A DNA stretch of 13,862 nucleotides from DATDRS01 sp035291605 (lineage in GTDB: Bacteria; Chloroflexota; Anaerolineae; Anaerolineales; UBA6663), in contig DATDRS010000201.1 of assembly GCA_035291605.1 (NCBI GenBank), positions 1-13,862 on the forward strand, given 5' to 3'. The translations under genes were made by a program, and so were the position numbers. The notes under the pieces were generated by a model, which was not told the DNA's origin, did no database searches, and saw only the letters and a program-made list of their open reading frames with translations. This document shows, piece by piece, positions 6,216 through 12,282 of this stretch (position 1 is its first letter; the number at the start of each line of letters is the position of its first letter).

Positions 6216-7161
6216 CATTACGTTTTTTCTGCGCCAGGAGCGAGAGAAATTCAAAGACTAAATTTGCGGCGAGGATCGCCGTGATGTCTCCATGATCGTA
6301 GGGCGGACTGACTTCGACCAGGTCAAAGCCGACGAGGTCAAGCCCTCGTAATCCGCGCACCAATTGCAGCAGCTGATGGCTGGTAAAACCGCCCACTTCG
6401 GGCGTGCCGGTTCCGGGGGCAAAAGCCGGATCGGCCGCGTCAATATCCAGCGTGACGTAGGCCGGGCCTTTCGCCGTCTCATGGATGGCGGAGATCATGG
6501 CCGGGATTCCCATTTCGGCTGCTTCGTCCATGGTGATCACGCGGATCCCGAAATCACGCGCCTCCTGCCAGTCGCCTGCGCCGCTCGTCGGGCCGCGCAG
6601 TCCGATCTGGATGTAACGCCTGGGGTCAACCAGTTTTTCTTCGAGCGCGCGGCGGAACGGCGTGCCGTGGCTGTACGGGCGCCCCCCGAACTCCGTGTCC
6701 CAGGTGTCAGGATGTGAATCGAAGTGGACGAGCGCCAGCGGGCCGAACCTGCGGGCGTGGGCGCGAAGCAGCGGGAGACTGGTCGAGTGATCGCCCCCGA
6801 GCGCAATCACGGCGCACCCCGCCGAGAGGATCGCGCCCACTTCGGCCTCGATGTTCTGCATCGTGTCGCTGATCGAGGGCGGGATCACGTCCACGTCGCC
6901 GTAGTCCACCACCCGGAGCGCGTCGAGCGGCTTCACGGCGAGGGGATTGTTGTAGCCCCAGAGCATGAGTGAGGCCTCGCGAATTCTGCGCGGCCCGAAG
7001 CGCGCCCCGCTCCGGTACGAGGTCCCGCCGTCGTAGGGAATGCCGAGCATCGCCACATCCACGCCGGCCAGATCGCGCGTGACCGGGCAGCGCATGAAGG
7101 AAGTGATGCCGGCAAAAGGCTGGAGTTCAGAACCGTAGGCGGAGGTCGTGTTGGCAGACAT
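6211..7161 (-). CDS. speB: Agmatinase/ureohydrolase family protein
   Basis: Binuclear manganese-type hydrolase of the arginase/agmatinase superfamily, 316 aa, a usual length. It would release urea from a guanidino compound in the cytoplasm. Metal-site motifs are complete: GGDHS (122-126, His125), HFDSHPDTWD (146-155: Asp148, His150, Asp152) and DIDAADP (239-245: Asp239, Asp241). The family usually has Ala where this one has Ser149. The GIPYDGGTSYRSGARFGP segment (40-57) and SHGT (164-167) fit the agmatinase/guanidinobutyrase branch. Agmatine, guanidinobutyrate, guanidinopropionate or guanidine are all possible substrates, so the symbol is a best guess. No other polyamine gene is adjacent. The ATG at 7161 has no clear Shine-Dalgarno and lies 28 nt after the lipoprotein stop, which suggests coupling. 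Confidence 0.9.
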   Translation of the reverse strand: MSANTTSAYGSELQPFAGITSFMRCPVTRDLAGVDVAMLGIPYDGGTSYRSGARFGPRRIREASLMLWGYNNPLAVKPLDALRVVDYGDVDVIPPSISDTMQNIEAEVGAILSAGCAVIALGGDHSTSLPLLRAHARRFGPLALVHFDSHPDTWDTEFGGRPYSHGTPFRRALEEKLVDPRRYIQIGLRGPTSGAGDWQEARDFGIRVITMDEAAEMGIPAMISAIHETAKGPAYVTLDIDAADPAFAPGTGTPEVGGFTSHQLLQLVRGLRGLDLVGFDLVEVSPPYDHGDITAILAANLVFEFLSLLAQKKRNA

Positions 7162-7189
7162 GGAGACGAAGGTGGTCGGATAGGGGCGG

Positions 7190-7846
7190 TTACTCCAATT
7201 CGGTCACGACCAGATCATCAAAATGGACCTCGACGCCGGTGCTCTCGAAACTCCGCGCGAACAAGCCGATCTGCCCCTGGCTGAATGCTTGATCCTCGAC
7301 TGAGTCGATGCGCACGCCGTCCACATAGAGCGACAGTCGGCCATTGCCGCAGTCCGCTTCGACCGAATACGAATCGGCGTCAAGTTCAATGCGCTCGGAC
7401 TGGACCCACTGATTATCCTCCCCCGTCATAATGGTCAACTCGTCGCTTTCATATTTGGCGATGGCGTAGTAGCCGTCTACGCCGATGCCCATGTAATAGA
7501 AGTTCTGATCATCCTGATAGTTGCAGATGATCCCAAACGTCGGGTCAACGGCGCCGCCGACATTCTGGGCCTCCACAGTGATGTGCACATTGGAGATGTC
7601 GTCTGCCTCCTGCGTCCCCCAGACCAGCAGGTCGGTCTCTTCGATTTTGACGACATACTTGCCGTCCTGGTATTCCAGTGAGCTTTCGCTATCGGTTCCT
7701 GTCCCCCACCCGCTGCTGGAATCAGAAAAATCATCCTTCAACAACACTTTAGGGCCGCTGGGCGTGGGTGTGGAACTGCCGCCGCCGCACGCCAGCGCCG
7801 CGACAAGCAACGCCGCCAGAGGGACAAAAAAGAGATGGTTGCGCAT
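7190..7846 (-). CDS. Lipoprotein with a concanavalin-like (DUF1080/LamG-type) domain
   Basis: Predicted surface lipoprotein, 218 aa. The ATG at 7846 is preferred over the longer open frame to 7954 because AGGAGAG precedes it by about 5 nt. It also gives a textbook signal: MRNH, a hydrophobic core, and ALAC with Cys20, followed by GGGSSTPTPS as a short tether. The rest (from DDFSDSSSGWG near residue 40 to VEVHFDDLVV at the end) looks like one all-beta jelly-roll domain of the kind seen in Chloroflexota secreted proteins. QIGLFARSFE and the final FDDL strand are typical. Such domains usually bind or act on carbohydrate; no catalytic residues can be named here. A role linked to the downstream ureohydrolase and pfkA genes is not evident. 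Confidence 0.8.
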   Translation of the reverse strand: MRNHLFFVPLAALLVAALACGGGSSTPTPSGPKVLLKDDFSDSSSGWGTGTDSESSLEYQDGKYVVKIEETDLLVWGTQEADDISNVHITVEAQNVGGAVDPTFGIICNYQDDQNFYYMGIGVDGYYAIAKYESDELTIMTGEDNQWVQSERIELDADSYSVEADCGNGRLSLYVDGVRIDSVEDQAFSQGQIGLFARSFESTGVEVHFDDLVVTELE

Positions 7847-7901
7847 GAGTTCTCTCCTGAGTGGGAAGCTGCGCCCAAAGCACAGCCAGTTTATGGCGTT
7901 C

Positions 7902-7930
7902 ATTGTCGCACAAATAATGGCGACTAACAA
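7902..7930 (-). promoter_or_regulatory. Candidate promoter of the lipoprotein gene
   Basis: On the minus strand TTGTTA (7925-7930), 17 bp, then GACAAT (7902-7907), 4 of 6 at each box. GTCGC and GCGAC face each other across the spacer and -10 box, so a regulator could bind here. It is about 55 nt upstream of the ATG. The rest of 7847-8027 shows nothing firm, and no clear terminator for cbiO was found. Confidence 0.35.
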
Positions 7931-8027
7931 AATTACTCTGGTACCGAAATACAACGGCGCCCCGCCGGAATATTCTGTGGAGCGCCGCCAGATCAGTGGT
8001 CAGTCTGCGTCCAAGAGGCGCCAGCCG

Positions 8028-8735
8028 TCAGGCCTCCAGGCCGTGCGCACTGAGGAGAGCGGCATCGCCCAGGATCGCCAGGGTTGGGCCGTCGGCGACC
8101 ACGCGGCCCCCGTCCATCACGGCCGTCCGGGGAAACAATTCGGCGACCATGCGGATGTCGTGGGTCGAGACCAGCATCGTCTGTGGCAGGTCACGCAGGA
8201 GGTTAATCAGGCCGCGGCGGGCGCGCGGGTCGAGGCCGGCCGAAGGCTCATCCAGCACCAGTATCTCGGGGTTCATGGACAGGACCGTCGCGATGGCGAT
8301 GCGCTTTTTCTCGCCAACGCTCAGATGGTGTGACACGCGCCCGGCGTAGTCGGCCATGCCCACGGCCGTCAGCGCCTCGGCCACCCTCTCCCGCACCACG
8401 CTCTCCGGCAGGCCCATGTGCAGCGGGCCAAACGCCACATCGTCAAACACGGTGGGAGAGAAAAGCTGGTCGTCCGGTTCCTGAAACACCAGTCCGACGG
8501 CCGCGCGGATCTTTCCGAGGTTTTCTTTACAAACCGGCAGGCTGCAAACGCGCACCTCCCCGTGCCCTTGCAGGATGCCGTTCAGGTGAAGCATCAGGGT
8601 GGATTTGCCGGCGCCGTTTGGCCCGACGAGCGCCACCTTGTCGCCCGGCGCGACGCTCAGCGTGGCGCCGCGCAAGGCCGTGCGGCCGTCCGGATAAGCA
8701 AAATGCAGGTCTTTGACTTCGAGGGTGTGGTGCAT
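8028..8735 (-). CDS. cbiO: Cobalt/nickel ECF transporter ATPase CbiO
   Basis: ATP-binding subunit of a group I energy-coupling-factor metal importer, 235 aa. Motifs are in order: Walker A GPNGAGKST (38-46), Q-loop FQEPDDQLFSPTV (84-96, typical of CbiO/EcfA), signature LSVGEKKR (138-145), Walker B ILVLDEPSAGLD with Asp162 and Glu163, and switch His192 in STHD. It sits on the cytoplasmic face and drives CbiQ/CbiM. The ATG at 8735 comes 1 nt after the cbiQ stop, so the genes are translationally linked. It is somewhat shorter than many EcfA proteins (about 270-280 aa), as is usual for NikO/CbiO. Cobalt versus nickel cannot be decided from this subunit. Confidence 0.95.
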   Translation of the reverse strand: MHHTLEVKDLHFAYPDGRTALRGATLSVAPGDKVALVGPNGAGKSTLMLHLNGILQGHGEVRVCSLPVCKENLGKIRAAVGLVFQEPDDQLFSPTVFDDVAFGPLHMGLPESVVRERVAEALTAVGMADYAGRVSHHLSVGEKKRIAIATVLSMNPEILVLDEPSAGLDPRARRGLINLLRDLPQTMLVSTHDIRMVAELFPRTAVMDGGRVVADGPTLAILGDAALLSAHGLEA

Positions 8736-8736
8736 C

Positions 8737-9519
8737 TCAGAATAAGAACCCCACCAACAGCAGCATCGCCAGGTAAGTCACCCAGCCCACCAACACATTG
8801 CGGTCCATATCCGTCAGCGGTGGCGAGATGAGCGTTTTAATTTCGCCCTGAAAACCGCGCGCGACCATCGCCTCGTAAATACGTTCGCTCCGCTCGAAGG
8901 CCCGGAGCGTCAGGTTCCCCACCATGCCGCCGGCTACGCGCCCACGCCAGAGCAGCCCGCCCCCGCTCTTGCCCTCCCCCTGCCCGGAGCGGGCAGCCCG
9001 GGCGCGCAGGAGCCGCAGGGCCTCATCGGCAAAGACGAACAAGTAGCGATACATGAACGACACGATGCTCACCAGCGGTTTGGGCAGGCGCAGTTCGCGC
9101 ATCCCCCACAACAATTCGTGGAACTGGGTGGTCACCGCCAGCAGGATGGCGACCTGCACAGATAGCCAGGACTTGATCAGAATGCTGAGAAAGCGGAGGC
9201 TGCCCTCGACCGTGATCGTCAGGCTGCTAAGGTGGGCCAGCGGCTGCCCCGGAACGGTAAAAGGCAAAGTGATCGCCGCTAGAGCAAACGGCAGGGCCAC
9301 AAACGAGCGTTTGAGCGCGAATCCCACCCCCAGGCCGGACGCCTGCGCCGCCAAGAGCGCGCCCGCCAGCAACAACCCGTAAGGCAGCCACGCCCCGGCC
9401 GGCAGAATTGTCGCCGTCACAATGAACAGCAGGACGGCCAGGATTTTGGTGCGCGGATCGAGCCGGTGGATCAGACTTGTCCCGCGCCGATATTGATCGG
9501 CCAGGTTAATATGCAGCAC
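8737..9519 (-). CDS. cbiQ: Cobalt/nickel ECF transporter transmembrane protein CbiQ
   Basis: Transmembrane coupling (T) subunit, 260 aa. The N-terminal HRLDPRTKIL (18-27) is a family signature. Hydrophobic segments lie near 27-60, 72-90, 110-132 and the C-terminus (245-260). The cytoplasmic coupling helix carries the Ala-Arg-Gly motif (EAMVARGF, 216-223), which docks into the ATPase groove. Start is GTG at 9519, 1 nt after the cbiM stop, with only a weak purine tract inside the end of cbiM, so translation probably depends on coupling. Confidence 0.94.
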   Translation of the reverse strand: MLHINLADQYRRGTSLIHRLDPRTKILAVLLFIVTATILPAGAWLPYGLLLAGALLAAQASGLGVGFALKRSFVALPFALAAITLPFTVPGQPLAHLSSLTITVEGSLRFLSILIKSWLSVQVAILLAVTTQFHELLWGMRELRLPKPLVSIVSFMYRYLFVFADEALRLLRARAARSGQGEGKSGGGLLWRGRVAGGMVGNLTLRAFERSERIYEAMVARGFQGEIKTLISPPLTDMDRNVLVGWVTYLAMLLLVGFLF

Positions 9520-9520
9520 G

Positions 9521-10477
9521 TTAAGCGTTGGCCCTGCGCCGCTGCAGGCGCGCTGCCAGGAAAGCGATTCCGAAGACGATCAGCGTCCCCAACCCGACCG
9601 CGGCGACCTTGGATACGCTTGGATCCTGGACGAGGGGGAGGCCGTAACCGGAGAAGATTTCGTAAAGGGGGGCCAGCGCGCGCCCGTCAAAGCCGAGATC
9701 GGCCGCCACGCGGTTCAAGCCATCGGGATCGCCCGAAGCCAGCGGGGATAACGCCGCTATCCCGAGGGCGAGGCCGAGGCCCACGGCTACCCAGCGCGCG
9801 CCCGTCTGGGCCGGCGCCGTCTCGCCGATGCTGAGCAGATCCCGCCGCGCGGCATAGAGGAACCCCAGCGCCCCGACCGTAATCAGGGCCTCGCCGAGGC
9901 CGATCAACACATGAGTTCCGACCATTGCAGGAAGCGCGATCTTGAGCGGGGAAGCGCCCGAGAGCGCAAGTTCAATCGCCGTCGCCGCCGCCCCCAGGAG
10001 GACCGAGAGCCAGGCGCCTACCGCGCCTGCGACCAGCAGGCTGCGGCGTCCTGCGCCCATCACTTTTCTCACGAGGCTGTACACCAGATGGCCGGTGAAG
10101 GCAGTGAGGATCCCCATATTGACGATATTGGAGCCGAGCGCCAGCAGGCCGCCGTCCTGAAACACAAGCGCTTGCACGCCGATGACGCTGGTCATGATGA
10201 GCACCGCCGCCCACGGCCCCATCACAATCGCCGCCAGCGTTCCGCCCAGCAGGTGGCCAGATGTCCCACCCGCGACGGGGAAGTTAATCGCCTGCGCTGC
10301 AAAGATGAACGCGGCCAGCACGCCCATCAGCGGAATTTGCTTTTCCCCTAACTGTCCGCGCGTCTGGCGCAGAGCATAGCCGATCGCCGCCGTGGCGAAT
10401 AGCCAGCCGAGGCCGGCCACCGCGAGCGACAGAAAGCCATCGGGAATGTGCAGGTAAGCAACGCTGGGGTGAATCAT
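9521..10477 (-). CDS. cbiM: Cobalt/nickel ECF transporter substrate-binding protein CbiM with C-terminal PDGLE domain
   Basis: Metal-binding (S) subunit, 318 aa, multi-pass membrane protein. The HIPDGFLS signature is at residues 10-17, and SGHLLGG (about 73-79) holds the conserved metal-site His. A C-terminal extension from about 228 includes SGDPDGLNRVAADLGF, the PDGLE/CbiN-like domain, so the small CbiN subunit is fused and no separate cbiN is needed. In characterised NikM/CbiM the metal is bound by the mature N-terminal amine and His at position 2. Here eight residues (MIHPSVAY) precede LHIPDGFLS without a recognisable signal peptide, so either the start is different or processing is needed. 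ATG at 10477 has only a weak AAGGA upstream. The 108-nt gap to fur contains a small TTAGTC/GACTAA inverted repeat (10560-10577). Confidence 0.94.
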   Translation of the reverse strand: MIHPSVAYLHIPDGFLSLAVAGLGWLFATAAIGYALRQTRGQLGEKQIPLMGVLAAFIFAAQAINFPVAGGTSGHLLGGTLAAIVMGPWAAVLIMTSVIGVQALVFQDGGLLALGSNIVNMGILTAFTGHLVYSLVRKVMGAGRRSLLVAGAVGAWLSVLLGAAATAIELALSGASPLKIALPAMVGTHVLIGLGEALITVGALGFLYAARRDLLSIGETAPAQTGARWVAVGLGLALGIAALSPLASGDPDGLNRVAADLGFDGRALAPLYEIFSGYGLPLVQDPSVSKVAAVGLGTLIVFGIAFLAARLQRRRANA

Positions 10478-10585
10478 GCTTCCGTTTCCTTTCTACTCAC
10501 GTTGAATCTGACTCCCCTGCTGAAAGACATGGCCGGCGCAAGGCGCTGGCGCTTCTTAATTAGTCTTTGATGACTAAAGAACGTT

Positions 10586-11059
10586 TCACCCCTGGCGGCC
10601 CTGCTTCCCGCGCGCCGGGCGGCGCGCGTGCGCCCTGGCGGCGCGGCATTTCGCGCACAACCCGAAGAACGCGACGTGATCCATGTCAATCGCGAATTGA
10701 AGTTCGCGCTCAATCTTGTCGAAAAAGGGTTTCACCGCTACGTGGCTGATCTCGATCACCGCGTCGCAGTTATGGCAGATGAGGTGATGGTGCGGCGTCT
10801 GGCTGGCGATTTCGTAATACCACTGCCCCCCGATCCGTATGGCTACGACCAAGCGCATCTCGCACAGGAAACCCAGGTTGCGGTAGACCGTCGCCCGGTC
10901 CACGTGGGCGATCCGGGCGCGCACGCGCTCATAAATCTCATCCGGCGTGGTGTGCCCCTCCCCCTCACAAATAGCGTCCAGGATCAACTGGCGCTGAGGG
11001 GTTACCCGGAACCCCCGCGCGTGCATGAGCGCGGCGTAATCCCAATGCTGATGCGACAT
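10586..11059 (-). CDS. Fur-family metal-responsive regulator (Fur/Zur/Nur type)
   Basis: Cytoplasmic dimeric repressor, 157 aa, full length. The winged helix-turn-helix covers about residues 15-80 with the recognition helix HVDRATVYRNLGFL (52-64). The metal region has HHH (90-92), CHNC (Cys95, Cys98) and a C-terminal CAKC (Cys135, Cys138), giving the structural zinc site. The tail is Arg/Lys/Gly-rich. The ATG at 11059 is chosen over a TTG at 11092, because the latter lies upstream of the predicted transcription start and inside the operator. cbiM-cbiQ-cbiO follow on the same strand with no other operator seen, so the regulator probably controls the whole operon and itself. Which metal it senses (Ni, Co, Zn or Fe) cannot be read from the sequence; the partner genes favour Ni or Co. 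Confidence 0.9.
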   Translation of the reverse strand: MSHQHWDYAALMHARGFRVTPQRQLILDAICEGEGHTTPDEIYERVRARIAHVDRATVYRNLGFLCEMRLVVAIRIGGQWYYEIASQTPHHHLICHNCDAVIEISHVAVKPFFDKIERELQFAIDMDHVAFFGLCAKCRAARAHARRPARGKQGRQG

Positions 11060-11069
11060 GGCCCAAGTC

Positions 11070-11093
11070 GTTATTGCAAATATTTGCAACAAC
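11070..11093. promoter_or_regulatory. Fur-family operator palindrome upstream of fur-cbiMQO
   Basis: TTGCAAATATTTGCAA (11074-11089) is a perfect 16-bp palindrome. It extends to 24 bp with GTT/AAC ends and a single mismatched pair. It covers the predicted transcription start just after the TATAAT box, an ideal repressor position. Some Fur-family boxes have TGCAAAT/ATTTGCA halves with one central base; here the centre base is absent. Confidence 0.7.
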
Positions 11094-11094
11094 C

Positions 11095-11123
11095 ATTATA
11101 GGCCAATAAAGCCGATCCGGCAA
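11095..11123 (-). promoter_or_regulatory. Promoter of the fur-cbiMQO operon
   Basis: On the minus strand TTGCCG (11118-11123), a 17-bp spacer, then a perfect TATAAT (11095-11100). The predicted start near 11088 gives a leader of about 29 nt before the ATG at 11059. Confidence 0.6.
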
Positions 11124-11238
11124 TAGCCCGTCCAGGATCGCCCGTTCCAGAAATCACAATGGTCTTTCTCCCTGAAGCCCCAGCGCCGAAACACAACAGG
11201 CCGCCGCATGTCGAGTGCGGTTTGTTGATTCACGGGAT

Positions 11239-11282
11239 CCGTAGGGGTCGGCAGCTGCCGCCCCCTACGGCCGACCCCTACG
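11239..11282. repeat. Three-part GTAGGGG palindromic repeat
   Basis: CCGTAGGGG starts at 11239 and pairs with CCCCCTACGG ending at 11270, giving a 32-bp palindrome (16-bp arms, one mismatch, no loop). CGTAGGGGTCGGC (11240-11252) also pairs perfectly over 13 bp with GCCGACCCCTACG (11270-11282). The two hairpins are mutually exclusive. The stop codon TAG of the secreted-protein gene (11278-11280, minus) lies in the last arm. GTAGGGGC-type palindromes are, from general knowledge, frequent in intergenic DNA of Chloroflexota and cyanobacteria. The remaining gap to the fur promoter (11124-11238) shows nothing firm. Confidence 0.8.
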
Positions 11283-12282
11283 GCGTGATGATCGGCCCGG
11301 TGTCCACGACTTCAAATTCTACGCCGGGCACCGTCTTGAGTTGGTTCAGGTCTTCGTCGTCCCAGCGCGCGTCGGGCGCGCCGCTAATGAACCAGGCCGA
11401 ACCATTGTCGGCGACGATCATGCCGTATTGCTTGAGCGCCTGGAGGACTACGCGCGCTTGGCCGGTGAAACCTGAAATGTCGTAACCGGCTTTGAGCCGC
11501 AGGCGCAGGCCCATGGGAGGATAGTTGGGGTCGGTGATGGACGAGGCGTAGTGTGTGGCTGGATGGATGTAGGCGCGTTGAGTGGCCTGAACGGTGAAGC
11601 GCAGCGCGTGTTTGACTGCACCTGCCGCCACTTCGTCGTAGCGCGCGAGACCGGGCAGGATGGGCAGGCCCGCCGCGTCCGCCGAAGTCCAGCCCTCAGG
11701 GCGCAGCGCATTTGAATTCAGGTCGAAGACCGCGCCGGAGTCGGCGTTCCAGCCGGGGCCGACATATTCCGCGTTGTACAACTCATACAGTTTGCACGGA
11801 CCCGACTGGAGGACAAGCACATGGCGGTCACTCCCTCCCTCAACTGGCGCGTTCGGCGGGACAGGGTACGGTCCTGGATCGCTTTCGCTGCCGTAGACGA
11901 CGAAGTTGATGGGAGCCATGGGTTGATCGGCAGGAACGACGACGTACGGAATGCCGAACGGGCCGCCGTTCCAGTTCGCGCCAAAGTCGGCGTGCAGATA
12001 CGTGTCTCCGCTGACGCCGATAATGTTGGCGATGAAATTGTCCGAATTCACGTGAACTGGGTAGTTAGAGATGTCGGTGTTCCAGGGATTATCAGAGGGA
12101 AACACCGCGCAGCCGCCCAGCACGGGGCTGCTCGCGCCGCGCATGACGAGCGGCAAGTAAATGGTGCTGGCATCCAGCGGGCGCGAACCGCCCTGGGCTG
12201 AGACCATTGGCCGGGATAAGAAAACAAAGACGCCGGCCAGCGAGGCAAGACGAACGAGGCGGCGAAAAGTGATGGGGTTCAT
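11278..12282 (-). CDS. Conserved secreted protein of unknown function
   Basis: Exported protein of 334 aa. Signal peptide: basic N-terminus (FRRLVR), hydrophobic core 11-23, likely cleavage after VSA near residue 29. Then comes IYLPLVMR (41-48), a stretch that Chloroflexota exported proteins commonly carry. The main domain starts at GGCAVFPSDNPWNTDI (56-71) and includes PFGIPYVVVP (108-117), DRHVLVL (152-158), CKLYELYNAEY (163-173), a Trp-Thr-Ser-Ala-Asp-Ala segment near 198-203, and HPATHYASS (240-248). Two Cys, 58 and 163, could form a disulfide. From memory, this FPxDNPWN...CKLYELYNA arrangement recurs in uncharacterised bacterial secreted proteins and ends near FEVVDT, so the protein appears full length. 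Function is not known and no catalytic site is assigned. Its ATG overlaps the stop codon of the upstream ABC-F gene by 3 bases within ATGA, so it is translationally coupled to it. Confidence 0.85.
   Translation of the reverse strand: MNPITFRRLVRLASLAGVFVFLSRPMVSAQGGSRPLDASTIYLPLVMRGASSPVLGGCAVFPSDNPWNTDISNYPVHVNSDNFIANIIGVSGDTYLHADFGANWNGGPFGIPYVVVPADQPMAPINFVVYGSESDPGPYPVPPNAPVEGGSDRHVLVLQSGPCKLYELYNAEYVGPGWNADSGAVFDLNSNALRPEGWTSADAAGLPILPGLARYDEVAAGAVKHALRFTVQATQRAYIHPATHYASSITDPNYPPMGLRLRLKAGYDISGFTGQARVVLQALKQYGMIVADNGSAWFISGAPDARWDDEDLNQLKTVPGVEFEVVDTGPIITP

Noticed and set aside
7176..7195. ATAGGGGCGGTTA after the lipoprotein gene as another GTAGGGG repeat
   Set aside because: Only one half-unit is present and no inverted partner lies nearby.
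7940..8027. Terminator after cbiO
   Set aside because: A GC-rich imperfect stem can be drawn, but it is mismatched and not followed by a T-run.
7521..8333. Plus-strand 270-codon frame across the lipoprotein/cbiO junction
   Set aside because: It is antisense to two well-supported genes and shows no motif.
10478..10585. Cobalamin or nickel/cobalt riboswitch before cbiM
   Set aside because: The gap is only 108 nt. No B12-box or nickel/cobalt aptamer core was recognised, only a 6-bp TTAGTC/GACTAA inverted repeat.
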